From contig NZ_MUYJ01000005.1 of assembly GCF_002155695.1 (NCBI RefSeq), positions 124,001 through 188,000 of the forward strand: 64,000 bases of DNA, in the 5' to 3' direction. Origin of the DNA: Erythrobacter tepidarius (GTDB taxonomy: Bacteria > Pseudomonadota > Alphaproteobacteria > Sphingomonadales > Sphingomonadaceae). Under the pieces are notes generated by a model. The model saw nothing but the letters and a program-made list of their open reading frames with translations. It did not search any database and had not been told where the DNA came from. This document shows, one piece after another, positions 16,909 to 26,025 of this stretch. The translations under genes and the position numbers were made by a program. Within the stretch, counting starts at the first letter, position 1, and every line of letters begins with the position of its first letter.

Positions 16909-17316
16909 TCAGTCCGCGGCCGGGGTGAAGACCAGCGCTGCCGAATTGATGCAGTAACGCAGACCACCGCGTTCGGGCGGGCCATCGGGAAAGACGTGGC
17001 CGAGATGCCCGCCGCATTTGCCGCAGCGCACCTCGGTGCGGATCATGCCATAGGAGGTGTCGCGGTGCTCCTCGATCACCTCGTCATCGGCCGGGCGGGT
17101 GAAGGCGGGCCAGCCGCAGCCGCTGTTGTACTTGTCGGTGGAAAAAAACAGCTGCGTGCCGCAGGCGGCGCAGTGATATTCGCCCTCCTCGAAGAACTTG
17201 TCGTATTCGCCGGTGAAGGCGCGCTCGGTCCCCGCCTCACGCAGCACGTGATATTGCATCGGGGTGAGCCGCGCGCGCCACTCGGCATCGGTGATGGTGC
17301 GGGGATCGTCGGTCAT
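16909..17316 (-). CDS. msrB: peptide-methionine (R)-S-oxide reductase
   Basis: MsrB reduces the R epimer of methionine sulfoxide. The 135-residue protein has two zinc-binding pairs, CAAC and CGKC, and the catalytic cysteine in RYCINSAAL near the C-terminus. The blocks GCGWPAF and [11 protein letters not shown] are highly conserved in the family. The ATG at 17316 follows a GAGG-containing leader and gives the normal family start; upstream in-frame sequence does not resemble MsrB. It is unlinked to msrA in this window. Confidence 0.94.
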   Translation of the reverse strand: MTDDPRTITDAEWRARLTPMQYHVLREAGTERAFTGEYDKFFEEGEYHCAACGTQLFFSTDKYNSGCGWPAFTRPADDEVIEEHRDTSYGMIRTEVRCGKCGGHLGHVFPDGPPERGGLRYCINSAALVFTPAAD

Positions 17317-17445
17317 GGTCTGTCCTCTCTGGCGGCCACTATATCGGGGCATCGCCGAGGAACCGCAAGGCTGCCCGCCCCTCCGCCGCGATGCGACCCG
17401 CGGGCGCGCGAGCGGGGCTTTGGCCCATCGCCGGGTGTGCGGCTG

Positions 17446-18114
17446 TCAGCAATCGAGCAGCGCGTAATGCGCGGGCGGCTGGATGGAGTCCATCCGTTCG
17501 GTCAGCAGCGGACGGAAGCTCGGACGGCTCTTGAACACGGCATACCAGCCGCGCGACTGTTCATGCCCAGACCAGTCGATGCCGCCGAGGTAATCCGCGA
17601 CCGAGATCTGCGCCGCCGCCGCCAGATCGGCGAGGCTCATGGTCGAGCCGGCCACCCACGGGCGGTTGTCGATCAGCCAGTCGAGATAGTCGAGATGGCC
17701 ATGCGCCAGCTTCATCGCGTTGCGCAGCGCGCCGCTGTCGGGCGGCTGGCGCAGGATGCGCTTGCGCATCCGTTCCGACAAAAGCGGCGCGGTGACATCG
17801 GCGTAGAAGTTCTCGTCGAACAGCGCGACCAGCCGGCGGATCTCGGCGCGCTGGGTGGCCGTGCCGTTGATCATCGGCGCGCGTTCGACCGTCTCCTCGA
17901 AATACTCCGCAATCGCCCGGCTGTCGGCGAGGGTGATGTTCCTGTCCGGATTGACGATCACCGGCGTGCGTCCGGCCGGATTGAGGTTGAAGAACATGTC
18001 GGACGCGGCCCAGGGGTCTTCGCGTACGAGTTCGAAGGGGATGTTCTTTTCGCTCAGCAGCAGCCGGATCTTGCGGCTGAAGGGGCACAGCGGGAATTGA
18101 TGGAGAAGCCACAT
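17446..18114 (-). CDS. glutathione S-transferase family protein
   Basis: A 222-residue protein with the thioredoxin-like N-terminal domain of GSTs (residues 1-80). It has the motif CPFSRKIRLLL at residue 10 and the glutathione-contact segment DSRAIAEYFEE. An all-helical C-terminal domain follows, with the N-capping-like block STMSLADLAAAAQISVADY. The CPFS arrangement with a leading cysteine suggests a redox or stress role rather than a known detoxification substrate. No operon partner is evident. Specific function is unknown. Confidence 0.87.
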   Translation of the reverse strand: MWLLHQFPLCPFSRKIRLLLSEKNIPFELVREDPWAASDMFFNLNPAGRTPVIVNPDRNITLADSRAIAEYFEETVERAPMINGTATQRAEIRRLVALFDENFYADVTAPLLSERMRKRILRQPPDSGALRNAMKLAHGHLDYLDWLIDNRPWVAGSTMSLADLAAAAQISVADYLGGIDWSGHEQSRGWYAVFKSRPSFRPLLTERMDSIQPPAHYALLDC

Positions 18115-18181
18115 ATGGCCTTATCCTGTGCCGCAATTCTTTGCCCGAATCCAGCATCCCGCGCCGGTAACAGGGGACGAA

Positions 18182-18529
18182 TCAGATCCCCGAAGCGGCA
18201 AGCATCGAAAGACACGACGGCATGATCTTGCCGACCTCGCTACCGGCGGTGAGTGCCTGAGCCTCGCTGTTCGCCAGCGCGCTGATGGCGGCGCGGTCAC
18301 GTCCGGTCGCATCCATCAGCTGCGCCATCGCCCGGACGAAGAATTCGCGCCCGCGCGTGCCCAGCTGCGGCCAATTGAGCGCCTCGGCCTCGCCCCTGGC
18401 CTGCCCGCCCGAAACCAGGGCGAAGGCGACGGCACAGCGCAGCAGCGCGCGGTTCTCTTGCGAGAGCGGTGGCGGCTGGGCCGGAGCGGCCTGGAGCGCG
18501 AGTGCGGCGGCGAGATGCGAGATCGGCAT
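18182..18529 (-). CDS. small exported protein of unknown function
   Basis: A 115-residue protein from ATG 18529 with an alanine-rich N-terminal segment (ISHLAAALALQAAPAQ) that looks like a signal peptide. The rest is helical, with conserved-looking features such as ENRALLRCAVAFALV and a C-terminal cysteine in IMPSCLSML; the two cysteines could form a disulfide. I do not recognise a named family. Codon usage matches its neighbours. It lies between GST and the divergent VOC gene and is presumably monocistronic. Confidence 0.62.
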   Translation of the reverse strand: MPISHLAAALALQAAPAQPPPLSQENRALLRCAVAFALVSGGQARGEAEALNWPQLGTRGREFFVRAMAQLMDATGRDRAAISALANSEAQALTAGSEVGKIMPSCLSMLAASGI

Positions 18530-18639
18530 GGCTTTCCCTATGCCTCGCAAGATGAACCTGTGGCTACTGCAATTCGCATTGCGGGGGTGCAAAATCCGTC
18601 CTAATCCGCAACCCGTCCTGAGAGAGGAGACAGATACCC

Positions 18640-19029
18640 ATGTTCAGTCACATCATGGTCGGAACCAATGATTTCGACCGCGCCAAGGCCTTCTACGATT
18701 CGGTGCTGGCCACGCTCGGCGCCGGACCCGGCTTCATCAATGTCGCCGCCACCGGCCACAAGCGCGCCTTCTGGATGCACAATGGCGGGACCTTTGCGAT
18801 CACCGAGCCGATCAACGGCGAGCCGGCCACCCGCGCCAACGGCTCGACCATCGGCTTTGCCTGCGACAGCCTCGAACAGGTCAAGGCCTTCCACGATGCC
18901 GCCGTCGCTGCCGGCGGCAAGTCGATCGAAGACCCGCCGGGCCCGCGCACGGGGCCGATGGGCACGCTCAATCTCGGCTACGTGCTCGATCTCGACGGCC
19001 ACAAGCTGTGCATGTTGCACCGCGCCTGA
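18640..19029 (+). CDS. VOC family protein (glyoxalase/bleomycin-resistance fold)
   Basis: A 129-residue single VOC domain of two beta-alpha-beta-beta-beta modules: MFSHIMVGTNDFDRAKAFY at the start and LGYVLDLDGHKLCMLH at the end. The DLDGHKLC segment carries a metal-ligand-like position of the family. Members include glyoxalase I, dioxygenases and antibiotic-binding proteins, so the substrate is not predictable. A strong GAGAGGAG lies upstream of the start. It is convergent with metW across a hairpin. Confidence 0.86.
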   Translation: MFSHIMVGTNDFDRAKAFYDSVLATLGAGPGFINVAATGHKRAFWMHNGGTFAITEPINGEPATRANGSTIGFACDSLEQVKAFHDAAVAAGGKSIEDPPGPRTGPMGTLNLGYVLDLDGHKLCMLHRA

Positions 19030-19032
19030 TGT

Positions 19033-19058
19033 GAAGGGGTCACGCGCGTGGCCCCTTC
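19033..19058. terminator. possible terminator hairpin between VOC gene and metW
   Basis: GAAGGGG (19033-19039) and CCCCTTC (19052-19058) pair over 7 bp, and the interior CACGCGCGTG is itself self-complementary. It lies four nt after the VOC stop codon, between convergent genes. No T tract follows, so support is modest. Confidence 0.42.
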
Positions 19059-19096
19059 GGGGCGGGTGGGTCTGCGCCCTCGCAGCCGGGCGCAAA

Positions 19097-19684
19097 CTAC
19101 CTGCTCAACTCGAAAACCGCGAATTCGGCGCGCCAGTTTGCCGCTGGCGCGCCGATTTGCTTTTCGCCCGAGAAGAACCACGCCCGCTCGATGGTCGCGC
19201 CCTTGGCCCGGGCGAGATCGCGGAAATCCTCGATCGTCACGTGGTGGATGTTCTGGGTCTCGTACCAGCTCACCGGAAGCGCCCGCGTCACCGGCATCCG
19301 TCCGCCGAACATCAGCGCCGCCCGCGTGCGCCAGTGAGCGAAGTTGGGGAAGGAGACGAAGGCCCGCCGCCCGACCCGCAGCAGCTCGTCGAGCATCCGG
19401 TCGGGCCGCGTTGCGGTTTGCAGCGTCTGGCTGAGGATCGCGTAGTCGAACGCCTTGTCGGGGTAATTGGCAAGGTCGATATTGGCATCGCCCTGCACCA
19501 CGCTGAGGCCGCGCGCCACGCAGCGTTCGACCAACTCGCCGTCAAGCTCCATGCCGCGCGCGTCGCAACCGCTTGCGCTCTCCAGAGCGGCCATCAGCGC
19601 CCCGTCGCCGCAGCCGATGTCGAGCACCCGGCTGCCCGGCGCCACGTGCGCGGCGATCACGGCCAGGTCAGGGCGCAGCGTCAC
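19097..19684 (-). CDS. metW: methionine biosynthesis protein MetW
   Basis: MetW is a SAM-methyltransferase-like protein that partners MetX in homoserine acylation in many proteobacteria. The 195-aa protein has motif [16 protein letters not shown] and the family blocks [25 protein letters not shown] and [23 protein letters not shown]. Translation starts with GTG, overlapping the metX stop by four nt (GTGA), so the two proteins are translationally coupled. No methyl-acceptor is known for the family. Confidence 0.93.
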   Translation of the reverse strand: MTLRPDLAVIAAHVAPGSRVLDIGCGDGALMAALESASGCDARGMELDGELVERCVARGLSVVQGDANIDLANYPDKAFDYAILSQTLQTATRPDRMLDELLRVGRRAFVSFPNFAHWRTRAALMFGGRMPVTRALPVSWYETQNIHHVTIEDFRDLARAKGATIERAWFFSGEKQIGAPAANWRAEFAVFELSR

Positions 19685-20781
19685 TCGAGGAAGCCCTTCA
19701 CCACCCGGTCGAGCTGGTGGTGCTCGAGCAGGAAACTGTCATGCCCGTGCGGCGCGCTGAGTTCCACGAAGCTGACTTTCGCGCCGGCGGCGTTCAGGGC
19801 GTGAACGATGTGGCGGCTTTCGGCGGTGGGGTAGAGCCAGTCGGTATCGAAACTGACGATGCAGAAACGCGCCTGCGTGCCGGCAAAGGCATCCGCGAGC
19901 TTGCCGCCGTGCTCCTCGGCGATGTCGAAATAGTCCATCGCCCGGGTGATGTAGAGGTAGGAGTTGGCGTCGAACCGGCGGGTAAAGCCGCTGCCCTGAT
20001 AGCGCAGATAGCTTTCGACCTGGAACTCGGCGTCGAAGCCGAAGCCCTTGGCCTCACGGTCTTGCAAGCGGCGGCCGAACTTCGCGGTCAGCCCCGCTTC
20101 CGACAGATAGGTGATATGCGCCGCCATTCGCGCCACGGCGAGGCCGTTGTCGGGCTTGGCCTCCGCCGCGTAGTAATCGCCCTCGGCCCAGGCGGGATCG
20201 GCCATGATCGCCTGCCGACCGACCTCGTGGAAGGCGATGTTCTGCGCCGAGTGGCGCGCGGTCGAGGCGATCACCAGCACACGGCTCGCGCGCTCGGGCC
20301 AGTTGGCGGCGAGGCTGAGCGCCTGCATTCCGCCCATCGATCCGCCGACCACGGCATGGAGGCGCGCGATCCCGAGCCCTTCGAGCAGCGCGATGATGCC
20401 GCGCACCATGTCGCGGATGGTGATGACGGGAAAGCGCATGGCATAGGGCCGCCCATCGGGGGCGAGGCTCGCCGGGCCGCTCGATCCCATGCAGCTGCCG
20501 ATCACGTTGGCGCAGATCACGAAGTGGCGATTGGTATCGATCGGCTTGCCCGGGCCGACCATGCGTTCCCACCACCCCGGCTTGCCGGTGATCGGGTGCG
20601 GGCTGGCAAGATACTGATCCCCCGTCAGCGCGTGGCACACCAGCACGGCGTTCGCGGCGTCCGGCGCGAGCGCGCCATAGGTCTGGTAGGCGATTTCGCA
20701 GCCCTCCAGCGCCTGCCCGCAATCGAGCGGCAGGGGGTGCGGGATGCGATAGACCGGGGAGGCAGGCGCGGCGAGGTTCAT
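19681..20781 (-). CDS. metX: homoserine O-acyltransferase MetX
   Basis: MetX transfers an acetyl or succinyl group to homoserine, the first committed step of methionine synthesis. The alpha/beta-hydrolase fold shows the nucleophile Ser148 in GGSMGG, the acid in [12 protein letters not shown] and the His in APHGHDSFL. The ATG at 20781 gives 366 aa, the family size; an ATG at 20814 would add 11 residues, and neither has a clear ribosome site. No SAM riboswitch is visible upstream. hisC is transcribed divergently. Whether the donor is acetyl- or succinyl-CoA is not decided here. Confidence 0.92.
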   Translation of the reverse strand: MNLAAPASPVYRIPHPLPLDCGQALEGCEIAYQTYGALAPDAANAVLVCHALTGDQYLASPHPITGKPGWWERMVGPGKPIDTNRHFVICANVIGSCMGSSGPASLAPDGRPYAMRFPVITIRDMVRGIIALLEGLGIARLHAVVGGSMGGMQALSLAANWPERASRVLVIASTARHSAQNIAFHEVGRQAIMADPAWAEGDYYAAEAKPDNGLAVARMAAHITYLSEAGLTAKFGRRLQDREAKGFGFDAEFQVESYLRYQGSGFTRRFDANSYLYITRAMDYFDIAEEHGGKLADAFAGTQARFCIVSFDTDWLYPTAESRHIVHALNAAGAKVSFVELSAPHGHDSFLLEHHQLDRVVKGFLE

Positions 20782-20889
20782 TGGCCGTGCGACTTGGGGT
20801 AGCCCCCCGCCCATGTCAATCGCGCGCCCTCAACCGACCGCGTTTTCGCGCTGTATTCGCGCGGCCAAACTGGCTATCGCGCCACGCGC

Positions 20890-21987
20890 ATGAGCAAGCC
20901 CGAACCCAAACCCTGGATCGCCCAGATCCACGCCTATGTTCCCGGCACGTCGACCTCGGCGGGCGGCAAGCGCCTGGTCAAGCTGTCGGCGAACGAGAAC
21001 CCGCTGGGCTCCAGCCCGGCAGCGCTGGCGGCGCTGGCCGAGCGGCACGTGGCGGCGGACTATCCCGATCCCGATGCGCGGGCGCTGCGCCAGGCCATCG
21101 CCGAGGTCCACGGCCTCGACCCGGCGCTGATCGTGTGCGGCACCGGTTCAGGCGAGCTGCTGCACTGCGCGGTGCAGGCTCTCGCCGGGCCGGGGGACGA
21201 GGTGCTCATGTCGCGCTACTCCTTCTCGCTCTATCCGCTGCTCGCCCGGAAGGTCGGCGCGACCCCCGTTTTCGCCGCGCCCGAGGGTTACGGCGCGAGT
21301 GTCGACAACCTGCTGGCCGCTGTCAGCGAACGCACCAAAGTCGTCCTGCTCGACAATCCCAACAATCCGGTCGGCAGCTTCCTGCCTCCGGCCGAAGTCG
21401 CCCGCCTCCACGCCGGGCTGCCCCCCGACGTGCTGCTGGTGGTCGACGAGGCCTATGGCGAATATGTCGATCCGGCCTTCCAGTCCGCCGCCTTCCAGCT
21501 GGCCGCAGCGCATGAGAACGTCCTCGTCAGCCGCACCTTCTCGAAGGCCTATGGCCTCGCTTCCGAGCGGATCGGCTGGGTTACCGGCCCGGCCCACCTG
21601 GTCGATCTCGTCAACCGCCTGCGCGGTGCGTTCAACGTCTCGGCCAGCGGACAGAAGGCCGCGCTGGCGGCGCTTTCCGACCAGGCCTTCGTCGCCGCAT
21701 CGCGCGCGCACAACACGCGCGAACGCGCCCGTCTGGCCGAGGCGATTGCGATGCTCGGCAACCACGGCATCTCCGCTTGCCCGAGCGAGGCCAATTTCCT
21801 GCTCGTCCATTTCGCGGGTGCGGTGACTGCCGAGCAGGCGCTCGCGGCCCTGGCGGACGCCGGCTATGCCGTGCGCCACCTGCCCTCGCAGGGCCTGCCA
21901 TGCGCTTTACGCATCACCATCGGCACCACCGCGGCGGTCAGCGACGTGATCGCCACGCTCCGGCGGCTGTGCGGAGAGGCGGCATGA
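20890..21987 (+). CDS. hisC: histidinol-phosphate aminotransferase
   Basis: A PLP-dependent class I/II aminotransferase of 365 residues. HisC converts imidazole-acetol phosphate to histidinol phosphate, and in some bacteria also acts on aromatic keto acids. The Schiff-base Lys219 is in SRTFSKAYGLASERIGW; the block LSANENPLG near residue 32 and LLDNPNNPVGSF are family signatures. It overlaps tyrC by four nt (ATGA). Its pairing with tyrC suggests that it may also supply tyrosine or phenylalanine transamination, which is an inference from context. Confidence 0.9.
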   Translation: MSKPEPKPWIAQIHAYVPGTSTSAGGKRLVKLSANENPLGSSPAALAALAERHVAADYPDPDARALRQAIAEVHGLDPALIVCGTGSGELLHCAVQALAGPGDEVLMSRYSFSLYPLLARKVGATPVFAAPEGYGASVDNLLAAVSERTKVVLLDNPNNPVGSFLPPAEVARLHAGLPPDVLLVVDEAYGEYVDPAFQSAAFQLAAAHENVLVSRTFSKAYGLASERIGWVTGPAHLVDLVNRLRGAFNVSASGQKAALAALSDQAFVAASRAHNTRERARLAEAIAMLGNHGISACPSEANFLLVHFAGAVTAEQALAALADAGYAVRHLPSQGLPCALRITIGTTAAVSDVIATLRRLCGEAA

Positions 21988-22892
21988 CGATCCGCTCGCT
22001 CGCGATCATCGGCCTCGGCCTGCTCGGCGGCTCGATCGGGCTTGCGGTCAAGGCCCGCGGCCTGCCGATCACCACCACCGGCTGGGACCGCGACCCCGCT
22101 GTGCGCGCCCGGGCCGCGACACGCGGGCTGGTCGATACCGTCCACGACACCCCCGAGGCGGCCGTGGCGGATGCCGACCTCGTGATTCTGTGCGTCCCCG
22201 TCGGCGCGATGGGTGAGGCAGCACGGGCGATCGCCCCTGGGCTCCGGCCGGACGCGATCATCAGCGACGTCGGCTCGTCCAAGGCGGCGGTTGCTGCCGC
22301 GCTGGCCGAGGCGCTGCCCGGGGCCTGCATCATCCCCGCGCACCCCGTCGCCGGGACCGAGCAGAGCGGGCCGGACGCGGGCTTTGCCACCCTGTTCGTG
22401 GGCCGCTGGTGCATCATCACCCCGCCCGAAGGCGTCGATCCGGCCCGGCTCGAAGCCCTGTCGCAGTTCTGGACCAGCCTCGGCTCGAAGGTCGAGCTGA
22501 TGGACGCAGGCCACCACGATCTGGTGCTGGCGGTCACCAGCCACATCCCGCACCTCATCGCCTACACCATCGTCGGCACCGCGAGCGATCTGGAGGAAGT
22601 GACCCAGAGCGAGGTGATCAAATATTCCGCGGGGGGGTTTCGCGACTTCACCCGCATCGCCGCGAGCGATCCGGTGATGTGGCGCGACGTGTTCCTGACC
22701 AACAGGCAGGCGGTGCTGGAGATGCTCGGCCGCTTCACCGAGGATCTCACCGCGCTGCAACGCGCGATCCGATCGGGCGACGGCGACACGCTGTTTGCTC
22801 TGTTCACCCGCACCCGCGCGATCCGCCGCCAGGTGATCGAGCAAGGGCAGGACGACGAACGCCCCGACTTCGGGCGGGACCACGGCGAGTGA
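21984..22892 (+). CDS. tyrC: prephenate/arogenate dehydrogenase
   Basis: TyrA-type dehydrogenases oxidatively decarboxylate prephenate or arogenate for tyrosine synthesis. The 302-aa protein starts with a Rossmann motif, IIGLGLLGGSIGLA, and has the family blocks SDVGSSK, HPVAGTEQSG and AVTSHIPHLIAY. The ATG at 21984 overlaps the hisC stop and is preceded by GGAGAGG. Absence of a chorismate mutase or ACT domain matches the alphaproteobacterial cyclohexadienyl dehydrogenase group. Operon with hisC; a weak hairpin follows. Confidence 0.92.
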   Translation: MTIRSLAIIGLGLLGGSIGLAVKARGLPITTTGWDRDPAVRARAATRGLVDTVHDTPEAAVADADLVILCVPVGAMGEAARAIAPGLRPDAIISDVGSSKAAVAAALAEALPGACIIPAHPVAGTEQSGPDAGFATLFVGRWCIITPPEGVDPARLEALSQFWTSLGSKVELMDAGHHDLVLAVTSHIPHLIAYTIVGTASDLEEVTQSEVIKYSAGGFRDFTRIAASDPVMWRDVFLTNRQAVLEMLGRFTEDLTALQRAIRSGDGDTLFALFTRTRAIRRQVIEQGQDDERPDFGRDHGE

Positions 22893-22911
22893 GGGCCGTT
22901 TCTCGTGCTGT

Positions 22912-22931
22912 GAAGCGGCCTGGACCGCTTC
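22912..22931. terminator. possible terminator hairpin between tyrC and plsC-like gene
   Basis: GAAGCGG (22912-22918) and CCGCTTC (22925-22931) form a perfect 7-bp stem with a 6-nt loop in the 55-bp gap between convergent genes. No T tract is present. Placement is the main support. Confidence 0.38.
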
Positions 22932-22947
22932 GTCCGCGCCCACGCCC

Positions 22948-23640
22948 CTAGCCGTTCAGCGCGTTGATCGCCGCGTGGACCCGGGCCTCCACCTCCGCGC
23001 GCGGCAGGCCCGCGGGAATCGTTGCGCCGACCTTGTAGGTGATCCGCCCCGGGCGCTTGATCAGGTGGTGATAGAGCCGCCCGCTATCCACCGCGATCGG
23101 CACCACCGGCAGCCTGAGCAGCTTGTAGAGCCCGGCAAATCCCGCCTGGAGCGGCGGGCGGGCGCCGGGGGCGACGCGGGTGCCTTCGGGGAAGATCACC
23201 AAGGGGCGGCCCTGTTCCACCCGCTCCTTCGCCAGCGCCAGCATCTGCCGCAGGGTCTTGGCCCCCTCCTCGCGCGCCACCGGGATCAGCCCATAGACCT
23301 GCGCGGAGTAACCCCAGCCGGGGATGCGGAACAGCTCCTGTTTGGCGAAGACGGCAGGAAAGTCGAACAGGCGCGGGGTGTCGATCGCCTCGAAGAAGGC
23401 CTCGTGCTTGATGGCGATCAGCACCGGGCCATCGGGCAGTTCACCCTCGAGCACCACCGCGATGCCGAGCAGTTTCTCGGTGCACCACAGGTGCCATCGG
23501 CACCAAAGCCCGACGATGCCGCGCAGCCATCGCCGCCGCACCAGCACCGCCACCACCGAGGCGATCACCAGCAGCGCCGTGACACCATAGAACAGCACGT
23601 AAAAGGCGAAAGAGCGCAGCGCGGCGATCAGCGTGTTCAA
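22948..23640 (-). CDS. plsC: 1-acyl-sn-glycerol-3-phosphate acyltransferase family protein
   Basis: PlsC-type acyltransferases make phosphatidic acid from lysophosphatidic acid in the inner membrane. The 230-residue protein has an N-terminal membrane segment (FYVLFYGVTALLVIASVVAVLV), the catalytic motif I as KHEAFFEAID (His-x4-Glu rather than the usual HX4D), and the acceptor-binding motif FPEGTRV. Motif IV is in LPVVPIAVDSGRLY. It overlaps the YdcF-like gene by four nt and is last in the ftsE-ftsX-ydcF-plsC run. A role with other lyso-lipids is possible. Confidence 0.88.
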   Translation of the reverse strand: MNTLIAALRSFAFYVLFYGVTALLVIASVVAVLVRRRWLRGIVGLWCRWHLWCTEKLLGIAVVLEGELPDGPVLIAIKHEAFFEAIDTPRLFDFPAVFAKQELFRIPGWGYSAQVYGLIPVAREEGAKTLRQMLALAKERVEQGRPLVIFPEGTRVAPGARPPLQAGFAGLYKLLRLPVVPIAVDSGRLYHHLIKRPGRITYKVGATIPAGLPRAEVEARVHAAINALNG

Positions 23641-24170
23641 AGGTCAGCCAGTCCCGCCGCGCGGCTTGCGATCAGCTTGTGATATTCGAGGAACAGTGTG
23701 CCCAGCTGCGGCTGCGAGGGCACCGCGTCGCGGATCACGGTGACATGATCGGGCAGCGCGCGGTCAAGCTCGCCGGCGGCGCGGCGCATGTGCCAGTCGG
23801 TGGTGACGAGACGCAGCGAGCGGATCTGGTTCTGCGCGACCCACTTGGCGATCTCCGAGGCGTTGGAACGGGTGTCAACCGCCTCATGGCCAAGCGTCAC
23901 GCAGCACGCCATCTCCTCGGGCGAGACGGCGAATTCGGCGGCGAACTCGCTGGGCCTGACTTCGGGATCGACCCCGCTGACCAGCATCTTTTCGGCCAAC
24001 CCCTGCGCGAGCACCTCCAGACCGCGCGCGATCCGCCCCGGGCCGCCGGTGGGCACGATCACCGCGTCGGTGCGCACGCCGTCTGGCGCCGGACGCGGAA
24101 GCGCGACCACGAACCACAGGAAACCGATCGCCCAGACGAGGAATAGCAGGGAGAAGATCCGGCGCAGCAT
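23637..24170 (-). CDS. YdcF-family (DUF218) membrane-anchored protein
   Basis: A 177-residue protein with an N-terminal membrane anchor (RIFSLLFLVWAIGFLWFVVAL) and a DUF218 domain. Characteristic blocks are DAVIVPTGGPGRIARGLEVL, MLVSG, and the Ser/Asn-rich STRSNASEIAKW-like segment (here DTRSNASEIAKWV) followed by LVTTDWHMRRA. Known DUF218 members include SanA/YdcF/ElyC, envelope proteins linked to cell-wall integrity. It sits between ftsX and plsC with a four-nt overlap on the downstream side, so a role in envelope biogenesis or division is a reasonable inference. Confidence 0.84.
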   Translation of the reverse strand: MLRRIFSLLFLVWAIGFLWFVVALPRPAPDGVRTDAVIVPTGGPGRIARGLEVLAQGLAEKMLVSGVDPEVRPSEFAAEFAVSPEEMACCVTLGHEAVDTRSNASEIAKWVAQNQIRSLRLVTTDWHMRRAAGELDRALPDHVTVIRDAVPSQPQLGTLFLEYHKLIASRAAGLADL

Positions 24171-24178
24171 CGCGGGCC

Positions 24179-25123
24179 CTAGAGCATGTCCTTGAGGGCC
24201 AGCGCAATGGTCATGCGCGCGGTCGCCAGCGCCAGCAGCACGCCCGCGAGCGGCACGGCGGCAATCGCCAGCCAGTCGGCGAGCATGAGCGCACCCCCGC
24301 CCGCCATCCCGCTGTCGAGCGCGGCGAACTGCTGGCCGAGCAGCCACACCGCGCCAAGACCGAGCGCCGTGCCTACCATCGCGCCGAAGGCCGCCTCGCG
24401 CAGCACGGCGGCGAGGAAGATGCGGGTGATCTGGCTGTCGGTCCCGCCGAGCAGGTGGAGGATCTCCACCGTCTCGCGGTGCTGCGCCAGCGCATTGCGT
24501 GCCGCAAGCCAGACAGCAGCGGCGGTCGCCAGCGCCACCAGCACGATCAGGCCGAGCGCCAGCCATTGCAGCGCCGCGAGCGCGCGGTAGACCGGCTTGA
24601 GCACCTCGCTCTGCGCTTCGACCCGCGCACCCGGGATGCGCGCCGCCAGCCTAGTCTCGATTGCGGCGATCTCGGCGGGGGAAGCCTTGCGGGTCAGCGT
24701 GACATCGATCAGCACCGGGATCGGCACGTCGCCGCTGGTCGCGGCCGCGCCCAGCCAGGGTTCGAGCAGCGCGGCCAGTTCGCTTTCGGGCACGAGCCGC
24801 ACGGCGCGCACCAGATCGATGCCCCTGAGCACCCCGACCGCCGCCGCGCCGCGCTGGCTCCGCAGATCGGGGTTCGGCTCGATCACCTGGACGGTCACCG
24901 CGGCAGCAAGATCGGCGCGGGCGTTGGCGGCGAGATTGCGCAGCGCGAGGCCGCCTGCGGCAGCAACCACCACCAGGGCGATCAGAATCGCGATCACCCA
25001 CGGCATCAGTCCGCCTCGTCTGGGCCGCGGCAGCAGGGGCGCTGCGGACGGCTGCTTGGCCACCATGGCGGCAGGCGTGGGCGCGGCGACCGCCGGCACC
25101 TCGGGCAGCGGCGGCACGCTCAC
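24179..25123 (-). CDS. ftsX: cell division protein FtsX
   Basis: FtsX is the permease half of the FtsEX complex, which activates peptidoglycan hydrolases during septation. The protein is 314 aa. A Pro/Ala-rich cytosolic N-terminus leads into four membrane segments: about 39-61, then after a periplasmic loop, near 195-220, 240-265 and 285-305. The loop holds the divergent FtsX extracellular domain (VIEPNPDLRSQRG to YRALAALQWL). The start overlaps the ftsE stop by four nt. FtsX is poorly conserved; identification relies on topology and linkage to ftsE. Confidence 0.87.
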   Translation of the reverse strand: MSVPPLPEVPAVAAPTPAAMVAKQPSAAPLLPRPRRGGLMPWVIAILIALVVVAAAGGLALRNLAANARADLAAAVTVQVIEPNPDLRSQRGAAAVGVLRGIDLVRAVRLVPESELAALLEPWLGAAATSGDVPIPVLIDVTLTRKASPAEIAAIETRLAARIPGARVEAQSEVLKPVYRALAALQWLALGLIVLVALATAAAVWLAARNALAQHRETVEILHLLGGTDSQITRIFLAAVLREAAFGAMVGTALGLGAVWLLGQQFAALDSGMAGGGALMLADWLAIAAVPLAGVLLALATARMTIALALKDML

Positions 25124-25857
25124 GCCCTGCCTCCCGGTGCGCCCGATGGACGCGGCGGAAAGCGCAGCGCGCCGGTGGGATCGGAGAGCTGGCCCTTGCT
25201 CAGCCGCATGATCAGCGAATCCGGCACCTTCTTGAGCAGGTGGACATCATGGGTCGCCACCACCACCGTGGTTCCGACACGGTTGTTGAGCGCCTCGAAC
25301 AGGCGCAGCAGCTTCAGCGCCATTTCGGGATCGACGTTGCCGGTCGGCTCGTCGGCAATCAGCATTCGCGGGCGGGCGATCACCGCGCGGGCGATGGCGA
25401 CGCGCTGCTGCTCGCCGCCCGACATGGTCGCCGGGATCGCCTGCCCGCGGTGCGCGAGCCCGACCCATTCGAGCATGTCCGAGACCGCCTTGGTCACCCG
25501 TCCCTCGTCCGCGCCCGCCAGCCTGAGCGGCAGCGCGACATTATCGAAGGCGGTGAGATGCGGCACCAGCCGGAAGTTCTGGAACACCACGCCGAGCTGT
25601 CGCCTGAGACCGGGCAAGCGCTCGCGCGGCATTGTCATCAGATCCTGCCCGAACATCCGGATCGCCCCGCGCGAGGGCCGCTGCGCGAGGTAGAGCAGCT
25701 TCAACAGGCTGGTCTTGCCCGCCCCGCTCGCGCCCGTGAGGAAGTAGAAGCTGCCGGGGTAGAGCGTGAAGCTCAGGTTGCTCAGCACCTCGGGATCGGT
25801 GCCATAGCGCAGCCCGACATTGTCGAATTTCACGATCTCGCCGCTGCGCTCGTTCAT
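25120..25857 (-). CDS. ftsE: cell division ATP-binding protein FtsE
   Basis: FtsE is the ATPase of the FtsEX complex. The 245-residue ABC domain has Walker A GASGAGKTS, the Q-loop in VFQNFRL, the signature MSGGEQQRVAIARAV, Walker B LIADEPTGNVDPE and the switch His in VVVATHDVHLL. The ATG at 25857 gives the standard FtsE length; the open frame continues upstream without family similarity. It heads the ftsE-ftsX-ydcF-plsC set and is divergent from the zinc-ribbon gene. Confidence 0.93.
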   Translation of the reverse strand: MNERSGEIVKFDNVGLRYGTDPEVLSNLSFTLYPGSFYFLTGASGAGKTSLLKLLYLAQRPSRGAIRMFGQDLMTMPRERLPGLRRQLGVVFQNFRLVPHLTAFDNVALPLRLAGADEGRVTKAVSDMLEWVGLAHRGQAIPATMSGGEQQRVAIARAVIARPRMLIADEPTGNVDPEMALKLLRLFEALNNRVGTTVVVATHDVHLLKKVPDSLIMRLSKGQLSDPTGALRFPPRPSGAPGGRA

Positions 25858-25987
25858 GCAAGGGCACCTATCAGCGCCGCCAGCCGAGGGAAAGCCGGAC
25901 AATCGCCAAACCGCGTCGCGAGGGCCGCCCGGGGCGGCCACAATGTGGAAAAAAGCGGCGAAACGGCACGCTTTCCGGCGGCGCCTC

Positions 25988-26015
25988 TTGTCAGTGCGGG
26001 CACGGGGACTATTGC
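25988..26015 (+). promoter_or_regulatory. possible sigma-70-type promoter for the zinc-ribbon protein gene
   Basis: TTGTCA (25988-25993) and TATTGC (26010-26015) are spaced by 16 bp, just upstream of the ATG at 26026. If used, transcription would start within a few bases of the start codon, giving a very short or leaderless mRNA. The match is imperfect. Confidence 0.3.
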
Positions 26016-26025
26016 CTAAGGTGCA

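Noticed and set aside
20782..20889. SAM riboswitch upstream of metX
   Set aside because: The short gap between metX and hisC shows no pseudoknot or conserved SAM-II/SAM-I elements.
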